This document shows positions 37,150 through 45,421 of a stretch of DNA of 64,000 bases, in pieces. Under the pieces are notes generated by a model. It was not told the origin of the DNA. It was given only the letters and a program-made list of their open reading frames with translations, and ran no database searches. Source of the DNA: Paenarthrobacter sp. (lineage in GTDB: Bacteria; Actinomycetota; Actinomycetes; Actinomycetales; Micrococcaceae); contig JAPSHX010000001.1 in assembly GCA_031179305.1 (NCBI GenBank), positions 427,259 to 491,258 of the forward strand, given 5' to 3'. Both the position numbers and the translations under genes were made by a program. Within the stretch, counting starts at the first letter, position 1, and each line of letters begins with the position of its first letter.

Positions 37150-37163
37150 TTACCGGCCGGTAA
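37150..37163. promoter_or_regulatory. Perfect 14-bp palindrome, candidate operator
   Basis: TTACCGGCCGGTAA lies 66 bp before the DHFR-like gene start, in the divergent intergenic region with the FAD oxidoreductase. Palindromes of this kind are typical TetR-family operators. The regulator is unknown. Confidence 0.45.
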
Positions 37164-37228
37164 TAACGTGGATCACATTGCGCGGGCGGACCGTTCTGCC
37201 CCGGCCGCCGTGGTGGCATGATGGGCGA

Positions 37229-37825
37229 ATGAGCCAAGTCACGTGCGATCTGACTGTTTCCCTGGATGGATTTGTTGCCGGCCCCAACCAGCGCGTGGAG
37301 GAGCCGTTGGATGACGGCGGAGAGCTCCTGCACCGATGGATGTTCGAAGAGCCGGAGGCGAATGCGCCCGAGATTGAAGGGATCCTCGCGGCCGGTGCGT
37401 TCATCATGGGACGCAACATGTTTGCCGGCCCAGGACCCGAGGCATGGGGCACGGAATGGCGGGGCTGGTGGGGCGACGAACCGCCGTATCACGCACCGGT
37501 TTTTGTCCTCACCCACCATCGCCGTGAGCCGTTGGAGATGGAAGGCGGGACAACGTTCAACTTCGTCACCGACGGCATCGAATCAGCGTTGGCGCAGGCC
37601 CGGGATGCTGCCGGTGACAAAGATGTGGCCATTGCCGGGGGAGCGCAGACCGCCCGCCAGTATCTTTCGGCCGGGCTCATGGACGAGCTCCGGCTCCACA
37701 TTTCACCCATGGTCCTGGGTGGTGGCGAGCGATTGCTCGACGGCGTGGGGGACCTGAGGCTTGAACAGGCAGAGGTGCGCGGGACTGGCCTGGTGACACA
37801 TGTGCGGTATCGGGTGATCCGTTAG
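37229..37825 (+). CDS. Dihydrofolate reductase family protein (RibD C-terminal type)
   Basis: The 198-residue product opens with VTCDLTVSLDGFVAGPNQ, the usual start of the RibD_C/DHFR-like family. It also has GAFIMGRNMF, the PVFVLTHH strand and an NADPH-binding DVAIAGGAQTARQYL motif. The family reduces pteridine-like or other small substrates; the real substrate is not known. The start ATG 37229 gives the normal N-terminus. It is divergent from the short FAD oxidoreductase and convergent with the ArsR gene. Confidence 0.88.
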   Translation: MSQVTCDLTVSLDGFVAGPNQRVEEPLDDGGELLHRWMFEEPEANAPEIEGILAAGAFIMGRNMFAGPGPEAWGTEWRGWWGDEPPYHAPVFVLTHHRREPLEMEGGTTFNFVTDGIESALAQARDAAGDKDVAIAGGAQTARQYLSAGLMDELRLHISPMVLGGGERLLDGVGDLRLEQAEVRGTGLVTHVRYRVIR

Positions 37826-37855
37826 TCTCGTTCTTCTTTGGCGGAGTCGGGAAAC

Positions 37856-38245
37856 TCAGCCGTGAGTGGGTTCGCCGGTGAGCCGATGATCGGCGTGGTT
37901 GATGGTTTCCTGTATCAGGCGGAGAAGGTGTCCATCATGGAGCGAATAGATGACGTGTCTCCCGTCTTTCCGGGTGTCCACCAGGCCGCTCAACCGGAGC
38001 TTGGCAAGATGCTGACTGACCACCGTGCGCGGGACCGTTGCTTCCCCCACAAGTTCCGTGACAGTTTTTGGTCCCTGCGCGAGCTGCCAAAGCAAGTGCA
38101 GGCGTGTCGGTTCGGCCAGCATCCGGAGTGTGCCCGCGGCACTCTCAAGGTGCTCCGGCCCCGGGACGACCAGGTGGAACAGCGAAGGCTGTTCAGAAGC
38201 GTCGTGGGACTGGTTATTCGGTTGGTTGCTTGGTTGGCTGCTCAA
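37856..38245 (-). CDS. ArsR family transcriptional regulator
   Basis: The product is 129 residues from a TTG at 38245 (GGGAG seven bases upstream). The winged HTH runs from about residue 40 (RMLAEPTRLHLLWQLAQG, then VPRTVVSQHLAKLRLSGLV, DTRKDGRHVIYSL). The ELCVCD-type metal cysteines are absent, so it is not an arsenic or metal sensor of the classic type. This start overlaps the upstream MFS gene by 32 bases, so the pair is probably one transcript with coupled translation. It probably controls its own operon through the palindrome at 39510-39541. Confidence 0.86.
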   Translation of the reverse strand: MSSQPSNQPNNQSHDASEQPSLFHLVVPGPEHLESAAGTLRMLAEPTRLHLLWQLAQGPKTVTELVGEATVPRTVVSQHLAKLRLSGLVDTRKDGRHVIYSLHDGHLLRLIQETINHADHRLTGEPTHG

Positions 38246-39491
38246 CGCTGTACTCCCTCGCAACGGACTCTTCGGCTCCCGTGACGGATTGCCGGGGCCA
38301 GGACAGGAAAGCTCCCGCACTGCCTAGTATCGCAAGAATTGTCAGTGTCAACGCAGCCCAGCCCAGACCAGCGGCGGCACCAAGCCAGCCGGCCAACGGG
38401 TAGGCGAGGATGTAGCAGGCATGCGACAGGGAAAACTGGGCGGTGAACACGTAGGGCCTGGTGACGACGGCGGAGGCGTCCCGCAGGAGTCTGGAAGATG
38501 GCGTGAGGATCGCGGAATTGCCGGAGCCCAGCACGAACCACAACCCCATCAACCACCACCAGCCACTGTTCGGTGAAGCCAGGGAGGTAACTGCCGTGGT
38601 CACCACCAGGGCCACGGGGATCACGGCGGCACCGGTGAACAGGACGGCTGCGTTGCCAAACCTCTGAAGTGCACGTGGCGCCAAGATGGCCACCATCATC
38701 GATCCAATCCCAAAGCTGGCCAAAGCAAGAGCCAAATCGGTCTCAGGTCGATGCAAGACTTCGCGAACGTAGACCACTGAGTTCACCAACACCAAGGCCG
38801 TAGGAGCGGCTACCACCACGTTGAGCGCAAGCAGAGATCGTAGCCTGCGGTTGCTCCAGAAAATGCGTGTACCAAGGGTGGTCCGGTGCCAGAGTGTTCC
38901 GGACGTTCCATATCCTGACGCAGTGGAAGGAAGCGCAGTGATAGCCACCATGCCGGCAGAAAACAGGAATCCGAACACAGTACCCAGGAAGAGGTTGCTG
39001 TAACTGACCACTGTGAGCAACAGCGCTGCGACGGCGGGGCTGACGAGGGTCTCCATGTCGTAGGCCAGCCGGGATAGGGACAATGCCCGGGTATAGTCCC
39101 GGTCCTTCTTGAGCACTTCGGGAATCAGGGACTGGAATGTTGGTGTAAAGGTGGCGGAGGCTGACTGCAGCAGGAAGACCACAGCATAGATTTGCCACTC
39201 TTCAGTGATGAACGGCAGGCACAAAGCCATCAAGGCCCTGATGAGGTCCGCGCCAATCAACACTGGCTTTTTAGGAAGCCGGGCTACGAGGGCGTTGATC
39301 ACGGGGGCGAAGCCTACGTACGCCAGCATCTTGATGGTTAGGGCAGTTGCCATCACCGCACCTGCATTGCTTGCGGCTAGATCAAACGCCATCAGGCCCA
39401 AGGCCACCGTCAGGAGGCCGGTTCCGATCAGTGCCACGACCTGTGCTGCAAAGAGCCGACGGTACGTGACGTCCTTCAGCACCGACAACAT
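38214..39491 (-). CDS. MFS transporter (permease), probably drug or metabolite efflux
   Basis: The 425-residue major facilitator has about 12 hydrophobic helices, starting LFAAQVVALIGTGLLTVALG. Loop motifs are of the MFS_1/MFS_3 efflux type (for example ARLPKKPVLIGADLIRA). The substrate is unknown. ATG 39491 has AAGGAG six bases upstream. The tail overlaps the arsR-type gene. Because the regulator and transporter share a transcript and the promoter carries a palindrome, a regulated efflux role is plausible. Confidence 0.86.
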   Translation of the reverse strand: MLSVLKDVTYRRLFAAQVVALIGTGLLTVALGLMAFDLAASNAGAVMATALTIKMLAYVGFAPVINALVARLPKKPVLIGADLIRALMALCLPFITEEWQIYAVVFLLQSASATFTPTFQSLIPEVLKKDRDYTRALSLSRLAYDMETLVSPAVAALLLTVVSYSNLFLGTVFGFLFSAGMVAITALPSTASGYGTSGTLWHRTTLGTRIFWSNRRLRSLLALNVVVAAPTALVLVNSVVYVREVLHRPETDLALALASFGIGSMMVAILAPRALQRFGNAAVLFTGAAVIPVALVVTTAVTSLASPNSGWWWLMGLWFVLGSGNSAILTPSSRLLRDASAVVTRPYVFTAQFSLSHACYILAYPLAGWLGAAAGLGWAALTLTILAILGSAGAFLSWPRQSVTGAEESVAREYSVEQPTKQPTE

Positions 39492-39509
39492 AAAGCACTC
39501 CTTCATCCC

Positions 39510-39541
39510 ATAAGTGCACATGTGCGCGTTCATGCACTTAT
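39510..39541. promoter_or_regulatory. Palindrome upstream of the MFS-ArsR operon, candidate ArsR operator
   Basis: ATAAGTGCA and its exact reverse complement TGCACTTAT are separated by 14 bases. A second nested palindrome, GCACATGTGC, overlaps the left arm. The site lies 18 bases before the MFS start codon, where a repressor would block transcription or translation. Confidence 0.55.
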
Positions 39542-39690
39542 TAGCGTAGCTCGGAGTGGGTGCGGTGGAAGCGGGCGGATGGTCGAGGTGTCCAACGAGG
39601 TCCTCGGTAAGGCCGGGCCGAACACGTGAAACCACCGCCACCCTGCGGCGGAGTGGATTCAATGTCTGTCACCCGCTGTACACTGAACTA

Positions 39691-39706
39691 TCGAACATAT
39701 ATTCGA
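39691..39706 (+). promoter_or_regulatory. SOS box (LexA site) upstream of umuD
   Basis: TCGAACATATATTCGA fits the actinobacterial LexA consensus TCGAAC-N4-GTTCGA with one change (TATTCGA in the right arm). It lies 14 bases before the GTG of umuD. Confidence 0.88.
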
Positions 39707-39719
39707 AAAAAGGTGTGTT

Positions 39720-40151
39720 GTGGGTGTGATAGTCGGCCCCCGCGTGGTAGATGCGGGCTTTTCCCTTATGTCAGTACTGCTGGCGCCTATCCCGGTGGCG
39801 GCGGGCTATCCATCGCCTGCGCAAGACTATTTTGATGGTCGGATCGATCTCAACGAGCACCTGATCAAGGATGTCACCAGCACTTTTGTCGTGCGGGTGA
39901 CCGGCGAGTCCATGGAGGGCTCCGGTATCAGCGACGGGGACGAGTTGATCGTCAACCGGGCGCTCGAGCCCAAGGATGGGTCCGTCGTCGTGGCTGTCCT
40001 TGATGGCGAGCTGACCATCAAAAGGCTGCGGGTCACGCCCTCCGGCGTAGTACTGCAGGCCGACAATCCCAAGTACCCGGACATTCGCGTCCCCGCAATG
40101 TCGGAGCTGACCATTTGGGGTGTGGCCACCACATGCCTGCATCATATTTGA
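39720..40151 (+). CDS. umuD: UmuD-like S24 family protease (DNA polymerase V accessory)
   Basis: The 143-residue product matches UmuD. An N-terminal arm ends at an Ala-Gly cleavage site (A28/G29) followed by YPSPAQDY, like the site in Escherichia coli UmuD. The catalytic serine lies in TGESMEG (S64) and the lysine in LTIKRL (K101). After self-cleavage in the SOS response it forms part of DNA polymerase V. It has its own LexA box. umuC lies 2.8 kb further on, with other genes between. Confidence 0.92.
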   Translation: MGVIVGPRVVDAGFSLMSVLLAPIPVAAGYPSPAQDYFDGRIDLNEHLIKDVTSTFVVRVTGESMEGSGISDGDELIVNRALEPKDGSVVVAVLDGELTIKRLRVTPSGVVLQADNPKYPDIRVPAMSELTIWGVATTCLHHI

Positions 40152-40156
40152 CTGTT

Positions 40157-41164
40157 TCAACCCGGCGGGGCTGTCGAGTTTCGCACCACGAGCTGCGGTG
40201 CGAGGCGCCTGTCTGCGGCGGGCCCATCGGGATTGCTGAGGCGTTCCAGGGCAACGGTTCCCGCAATCTGCCCGAGTTCAACGGCGTGGAGGTCAACGGA
40301 TGTGAGGTCGATGCCATGAAGCCCTGAGGTCCTCGAGTTGTCGTATCCCACCAGGGAAAGCTCGGACGGCAACGAAAGGCCCTTCGCGTACGCAGCCTCG
40401 CGGGCGCCGAGGGCGAGCTGGTCATTGTGGGTGAAGATAGCCGTTGGTCGGTCAGTCATGCCGAGCAATTCGGCGGCCGCCCGCCGTCCTGCGTCCTGCG
40501 TGAAGTCATCGGCCGCCAGCAAGAGCGGCTTCAGCCCGGCGTCGCGCATGGTTTGTGCATAACTCTGCCTGCGGACCGTATGGCCGTCGTGCACGGGACC
40601 TGCCAAGTGCGCGATCCTCGTGTGGCCCAGCCCGATGAGGTGTTCGGTGGCTGCACGGGCGCCGGCGGCATCGTCTGAATAGACACTGTCCACGCCATCC
40701 ACGGGACGCGTCACGCTGACCAGCGGAACGATCTTGGCCAATTCATGGACCCGTTCGTCCGAATCCAGCAGGGTGGCGGCGATGATTATGCCCACTCGTG
40801 CCTCAATGAGTGATTCCAGCGCGCCTTCATCCTCGCCGTCAACGGATCGGGAGACGCTCAGGATGAGCCTGTTGCCGTCCTGGGGCAGCGCCATGCGGAC
40901 GCCACTGAGGATGTCGGCGTAGATCTCGTTGCGGATGTCCATGAGATGGAGCCCGACGGCGGAGCGATGCTTTCGTGCGAGATCGGCGGCTACTGCGTTT
41001 GGCCGGTAGCCTAGACGCTTTGCGGCATTGAAGATTGCCTGTTTGCTTTCCTCGCTGACGCCCGGCGCACCCCGGAAGGCAAAGGACACTAAGGTTCGGG
41101 AGACGCCGACTTCCCTGGCGACGTCGCTTTGGGTGGCCGAACGATGACGGTTGTCGATAACCAT
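40157..41164 (-). CDS. LacI family transcriptional regulator
   Basis: The 335-residue product has a LacI HTH at the N-terminus (ATQSDVAREVGVSRTLVSFA) and the hinge and periplasmic-binding-like core that binds a sugar effector. It is divergent from a sugar porter, which it most likely controls. GGGAGG lies upstream of its ATG. It ends 6 bases from umuD, in convergent orientation. Confidence 0.92.
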   Translation of the reverse strand: MVIDNRHRSATQSDVAREVGVSRTLVSFAFRGAPGVSEESKQAIFNAAKRLGYRPNAVAADLARKHRSAVGLHLMDIRNEIYADILSGVRMALPQDGNRLILSVSRSVDGEDEGALESLIEARVGIIIAATLLDSDERVHELAKIVPLVSVTRPVDGVDSVYSDDAAGARAATEHLIGLGHTRIAHLAGPVHDGHTVRRQSYAQTMRDAGLKPLLLAADDFTQDAGRRAAAELLGMTDRPTAIFTHNDQLALGAREAAYAKGLSLPSELSLVGYDNSRTSGLHGIDLTSVDLHAVELGQIAGTVALERLSNPDGPAADRRLAPQLVVRNSTAPPG

Positions 41165-41185
41165 GTCCTCATCCTCCCATGACGC

Positions 41186-41235
41186 AAAGGCGTAAATTCA
41201 GCAATTTGTTAGTTTGACCTTACATTTAAGCCTTT
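41186..41235. promoter_or_regulatory. Dispersed inverted repeat between LacI and sugar porter genes
   Basis: AAAGGCGTAAAT (41186-41197) and ATTTAAGCCTTT (41224-41235) match as reverse complements at 11 of 12 positions. They bracket the presumed divergent promoters and could be two operator half-sites for the LacI protein. Confidence 0.4.
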
Positions 41236-41299
41236 CGCGCGTTAGTCTGTATCTGGGACGGGTGAATATGACCCGCAACACACTGACAAAGGAGTCCTG

Positions 41300-42766
41300 A
41301 TGTCTGCCACACAACTGCAGCGGGGTGCCGCCGATGGCACCTCACTCCCGCCGCTGACAAATGGTCCGCACAGAAAGCGCCTGGGCCTCGTTGCCTTGGT
41401 AGCCACCTTCGGTGGTCTTCTCTTCGGCTATGACACCGGAGTCATCAACGGCGCACTGAGGCCGATGACCCTGGACCTTGCATTGACGCCACTGACGGAA
41501 GGGATTGTCACCAGCTCCCTGTTGTTCGGAGCGGCCGCCGGAGCAGTTGGTGGTGGGCGCCTGTCGGATGGTTGGGGTCGCCGCAAGACGATCATCCTGC
41601 TTGCCGTCCTGTTCTTTGCCGGGACGCTTGCGTGCGTCTTCGCACCGAGCTTCGAAGTCATGGTGCTGGGACGGGTCATCCTCGGGTTGGCCGTCGGTGG
41701 CGCCTCTACCGTGGTCCCTGTATTCCTGGCCGAGCTGGCACCGTATGAAATCCGCGGCTCCCTTGCGGGACGGAACGAACTCATGATCGTCATTGGGCAG
41801 CTCGCGGCTTTCGTGGTCAACGCCATCATCGGCAATGTCTGGGGTGAATTCGGGGGAGTCTGGCGCATTATGCTTGCGGTTGCAGCCCTGCCCGCCATAG
41901 CCCTGTTCTTCGGTATGCTGCGCATGCCTGAATCGCCGCGTTGGCTGATTTCCAAGGGGCGCTCGCAAGAAGCGCTGGAAGTGCTCAAGACCATTCGATC
42001 CGTGGAGCGCGCCCAAGCTGAAATGGCCGATGTGAAGCACTTGGCTGATGAGGAACGGGCGTCGAAGGCAACCTCCTGGGGAGCGCTCAAGGACAAATGG
42101 ATCTTGCGGATTGTGCTGGTAGGTATCGGCTTGGGCGTGGCTCAGCAGCTGACGGGTATCAACTCGATCATGTATTACGGCCAGTCCGTGCTGGTTGAAG
42201 CCGGCTTCGACTCAAGTGGGGCCCTCATAGCCAACGTCGCCCCCGGTGTCATCGCCGTCGTGGGTGGCGTCATTGCCTTGACGCTCATGCAACGGATCAA
42301 TCGACGTACCACCCTGCTCCTTGGATTCACGCTGACCACTGCCTGTCACTTCCTCATCGGAATCGCCTCGATCGTCCTGCCCGTCGGCAATGCCGCACGC
42401 CCCTTCGTCATCTTGTTCCTGGTGGTTGCGTTTGTGGGTTCCATGCAGACATTCCTCAACATCGCAGTGTGGGTGATGCTGTCCGAGATCTTCCCGCTGC
42501 ATGTTCGCGGGTTCGCAATAGGCCTGTCGGTATTCTGCCTCTGGATCGCCAATGCGCTCCTCGGCCTCTTCTTCCCCACCTTGGTGGCGGGCGTCGGGAT
42601 TACGGGAACGTTCTTCCTCTTTGGGATTGTTGGAATCCTGGCCCTCATCTTCATTTACACGCAGGTTCCCGAAACCCGCGGACGCACCCTGGAGGCACTG
42701 GAAGAAGACGTGACCACCGGGGCCATCTACCTGGTGCACAAGAAAGAGTCGGCTGGGATTTCCTAA
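41300..42766 (+). CDS. Sugar porter family MFS transporter
   Basis: The 488-residue transporter has about 12 helices and the sugar porter motifs GYDTGVINGAL (helix 1), RLSDGWGRRKT (loop 2-3), PESPRWLI (end of helix 6), QQLTGINSIMYY (helix 7) and PETRGRTLEALE (C-terminus). It is likely a proton symporter for a hexose, pentose or inositol; the exact sugar is not readable. AAGGAG lies upstream of the ATG. Regulation by the divergent LacI protein is likely. A strong terminator follows. Confidence 0.94.
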   Translation: MSATQLQRGAADGTSLPPLTNGPHRKRLGLVALVATFGGLLFGYDTGVINGALRPMTLDLALTPLTEGIVTSSLLFGAAAGAVGGGRLSDGWGRRKTIILLAVLFFAGTLACVFAPSFEVMVLGRVILGLAVGGASTVVPVFLAELAPYEIRGSLAGRNELMIVIGQLAAFVVNAIIGNVWGEFGGVWRIMLAVAALPAIALFFGMLRMPESPRWLISKGRSQEALEVLKTIRSVERAQAEMADVKHLADEERASKATSWGALKDKWILRIVLVGIGLGVAQQLTGINSIMYYGQSVLVEAGFDSSGALIANVAPGVIAVVGGVIALTLMQRINRRTTLLLGFTLTTACHFLIGIASIVLPVGNAARPFVILFLVVAFVGSMQTFLNIAVWVMLSEIFPLHVRGFAIGLSVFCLWIANALLGLFFPTLVAGVGITGTFFLFGIVGILALIFIYTQVPETRGRTLEALEEDVTTGAIYLVHKKESAGIS

Positions 42767-42786
42767 ATCTCAGTACTAGCCGCATC

Positions 42787-42823
42787 CCGCTGGGCCGGAC
42801 TTTTCCACAGTCCGGCCCAGCGG
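42787..42823 (+). terminator. Intrinsic terminator after the sugar porter
   Basis: CCGCTGGGCCGGAC and GTCCGGCCCAGCGG form a perfect 14-bp stem with a nine-base loop, followed by AATGTTTCTTGT. Confidence 0.88.
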
Positions 42824-42861
42824 AATGTTTCTTGTCAGAGGCTGCCGGTACAGTAAATGTA

Positions 42862-42879
42862 TTCGAACATACGTTCGAA
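42862..42879 (+). promoter_or_regulatory. SOS box (LexA site) upstream of umuC
   Basis: TTCGAACATACGTTCGAA is a full match to the actinobacterial LexA consensus and extends it by one base on each side. It lies 60 bases before the umuC start. Confidence 0.92.
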
Positions 42880-42939
42880 TGCGCGGCGTGTCCCGCACCC
42901 GAATTCGGGCACGCGTGCTAGCTCGAGTCAGGGAGTGGA

Positions 42940-44238
42940 ATGTCCAAGCCAGCGCTCATGCATCGCATGCAGGAGATCGCCCACGTGGATATCAACTGCT
43001 TCTATGCTTCGGCAGAACGAGCCTTCAACCCTGCGTTGGAGGGAAAGCCGCTGATCGTCCTTTCCAACAACGATGGCTGCGCCGTCACCAGGTCGCCGGA
43101 AGCCAAAAGACTGGGGATCGGACTCGGGGAGCCGTGGTTCAAGCTTGCTCCGCGTGCCAAGGAATGGGGACTCATTGCACTCTCAAGCAACTACGAACTG
43201 TACGGAGACATCAGCTCGCGTGTGATGGAGCTCCTGGCGCGGTACTCAGCATGGCAGGAGGTGTACTCCATTGATGAAGCGTTCCTCGGAGTGAAAGGGC
43301 AACCCGATGAACTGCTGGAGCTAGGGCGCGCCATCAAGGCTGCCTGCCAACGTCACGTGGGGGTTCCCGTTTGCGTAGGTATCGCGCGCACCAAGACGCT
43401 TGCCAAGCTGGCCAACAAATGGGCCAAGCACAACCCGGCCTTCAACAGTGTGTGCCGTTGGGACTCCATCCCGGAGGCCCAACGTGAAGCACTCATGGCC
43501 CGGCTCTCAGTGATCGAGATCTGGGGCGTCGCCACCAGGCTCACGAAACGCCTGAACGCGATGGGGATCTTCTCCATCTTGGACCTGGTCCATGCCGACC
43601 CAGTGGCGTTGCGGGACAAGTTCTCCATCGTCATGATGCGGACTGTGCTGGAACTGCAAGGCACGCCCTGCATCCCCATGGAGGAGGAACGAATCGGACG
43701 GGATCAACTGATCTTCTCCCGGTCCTTCTCAACGCCCATCACCACGGCCGCCGAGTTGCGGCAGGTGCTGAGCGTCTATGGCCAGATGGCCAGTGCCAGG
43801 CTGGCCAAGCATGACCTTCAAGCCAAGCTGCTGACTGCTTTTGCGGCAACATCGGTCTACAACCCGAACGACAAATCATTCCCCACTGTCAACGTCAAGC
43901 TGCCGATGCCCACCTCGGATCCGGTGTTGCTGACCAAGGCCGCGCACGCACTGGTTCCAAAAATTCAGGAAGGCGTGAGGTACGCCAAAGCCGGAATCAT
44001 GGTCACGGACCTCCGACCCAGCGGCAACCAGAAACCGCTGGAAATCTTCGAGAACCGGCATGAGGAACGGGGCATAGGCCCCTTGCTGGAGCAGGTCAGC
44101 AAACGGTATGGCCGGGGCTCCATCGGTTTGGGCCATGCAGGGATCAAAGGCGGTCCGGACTGGTCGATGAAGCGCGACATGCTCAGCCCCCGTTACACCA
44201 CAAAATGGGACGAGCTTCCCCTGGTGAGGGCGGCCTAG
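42940..44238 (+). CDS. umuC: DNA polymerase V catalytic subunit, UmuC-like (Y family)
   Basis: The 432-residue Y-family polymerase has catalytic acidic residues in AHVDINCFYASAERAF (D17) and YSIDEAFL (D112/E113). A helix-hairpin-helix region and a little-finger domain follow, plus a C-terminal tail like that of UmuC (PDWSMKRDMLSPRYTTKWDE). It copies past lesions with low fidelity. It has its own SOS box, so it can be induced independently of umuD. Confidence 0.93.
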   Translation: MSKPALMHRMQEIAHVDINCFYASAERAFNPALEGKPLIVLSNNDGCAVTRSPEAKRLGIGLGEPWFKLAPRAKEWGLIALSSNYELYGDISSRVMELLARYSAWQEVYSIDEAFLGVKGQPDELLELGRAIKAACQRHVGVPVCVGIARTKTLAKLANKWAKHNPAFNSVCRWDSIPEAQREALMARLSVIEIWGVATRLTKRLNAMGIFSILDLVHADPVALRDKFSIVMMRTVLELQGTPCIPMEEERIGRDQLIFSRSFSTPITTAAELRQVLSVYGQMASARLAKHDLQAKLLTAFAATSVYNPNDKSFPTVNVKLPMPTSDPVLLTKAAHALVPKIQEGVRYAKAGIMVTDLRPSGNQKPLEIFENRHEERGIGPLLEQVSKRYGRGSIGLGHAGIKGGPDWSMKRDMLSPRYTTKWDELPLVRAA

Positions 44239-44251
44239 CTTGTCCGGGAGC

Positions 44252-45409
44252 CTAAGCCCGCAGCCGGTAGCCGCGCTTCACTACAGTTTCCACGAGCTTG
44301 CCATCAGGCAGGGAAGACCGCAGCCGGCTCACCGTCATGTCCAAGGCATGGACAGAACCGCGCAGGTCCAACAAATCGGAGAGAGCTTCCCTGGAAAGAA
44401 CAGCCCCGCCCGCGCCGAGCAGCGCTCGCAGCAGCAGGAGGGGAGCCGGTGCAAGGTCCACCACCTCACCGTTGATCCGCAAGCAGCGTCCACGGAGCTC
44501 GATGGTCGCGCTCTTGGTTTCCAAACGCCGCACGTGGTTCAGCGAAAGATGTTCGGTAACCAGCCTGATGAGCGCACCCATGCGGTAGCGATCAGGGATC
44601 AACGGGGTCAGCCCGGCGTCGACAAGGGGTTGAGCGGTGACCGGACCGACGGCCGCAACAGTTACCGGACCCTTGAGAGCTTCGATGAGCTGGCGGTAGA
44701 GGCCCATTTCGTGTGCGGTGCTCCACATGGCGTCCACTGCCGGGGCACTGGTGAACGTCAGGACATCGAGGTTTCCGCTGACCACGGCTTCGATCAGGCG
44801 CGGCAGCTTATCTTCGCCGTCGGGCTTCACCCAGCGGTACGGAGTCACCGTCAAGACGGTAGCGCCGGACATGCGGAGCCGTTCCAGCTGGCGGACGTCC
44901 GTGTAGCCGTGCAGCTGGACGGCCACGGTCTTACCGCGCACGCCTTCGGCCAAGAGCATGTCCACCAGCGTGGCGGTGGTCTCGTCGCTGCTGATTCCGA
45001 CGTCGGCAAGGCCGGCCGCCCGAACGGCGCCGCGGGCTTTGGGGCCACGGACGAACATTCGGCACGCGGACAGCGTGTCCAGGAGTTGCTCGCCGATGCC
45101 AAACGAATCAGCGGCTTCGCACCAGCGGCGCATGCCGTAGGCGGTGGTGGCGATACAGATGTCCGGCTTGGCCTCGATAATGGTGCGGGTGTCCTCTATG
45201 AGGACCATGTCCTCCTGCACAGGGGCGATCTTCAAAGCGGGGGCGTGCAACACGCTCGCACCACGGCGCTCCAGTGCCTCAATGAGGTCGCGGGAGCGGC
45301 GGTGCGAGGTGACGCCAATGCGGAATCCGTCCAACGGCGCTTCAACGGTTTCGGTAACTTCCGGTGCGGAGGTAGGGTCCTGGACTTCGATGGCACGTGC
45401 AACAGTCAT
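44252..45409 (-). CDS. HemD-like protein fused to a winged helix, likely nitrite/nitrate regulator NnaR
   Basis: The 385-residue protein has an N-terminal uroporphyrinogen-III synthase (HemD) domain (about 25-270) and a C-terminal OmpR-type winged helix (about 290-385, ending SRLRSSLPDGKLVETVVKRGYRL). Proteins of this type, such as NnaR in Streptomyces and mycobacteria, are orphan regulators of nitrate/nitrite assimilation. Placement 12 bases after cobA in the nirB operon fits that role. It may still retain synthase activity. The name is an inference from domain layout and context. Confidence 0.8.
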   Translation of the reverse strand: MTVARAIEVQDPTSAPEVTETVEAPLDGFRIGVTSHRRSRDLIEALERRGASVLHAPALKIAPVQEDMVLIEDTRTIIEAKPDICIATTAYGMRRWCEAADSFGIGEQLLDTLSACRMFVRGPKARGAVRAAGLADVGISSDETTATLVDMLLAEGVRGKTVAVQLHGYTDVRQLERLRMSGATVLTVTPYRWVKPDGEDKLPRLIEAVVSGNLDVLTFTSAPAVDAMWSTAHEMGLYRQLIEALKGPVTVAAVGPVTAQPLVDAGLTPLIPDRYRMGALIRLVTEHLSLNHVRRLETKSATIELRGRCLRINGEVVDLAPAPLLLLRALLGAGGAVLSREALSDLLDLRGSVHALDMTVSRLRSSLPDGKLVETVVKRGYRLRA

Positions 45410-45421
45410 GTGTTCTTACCT

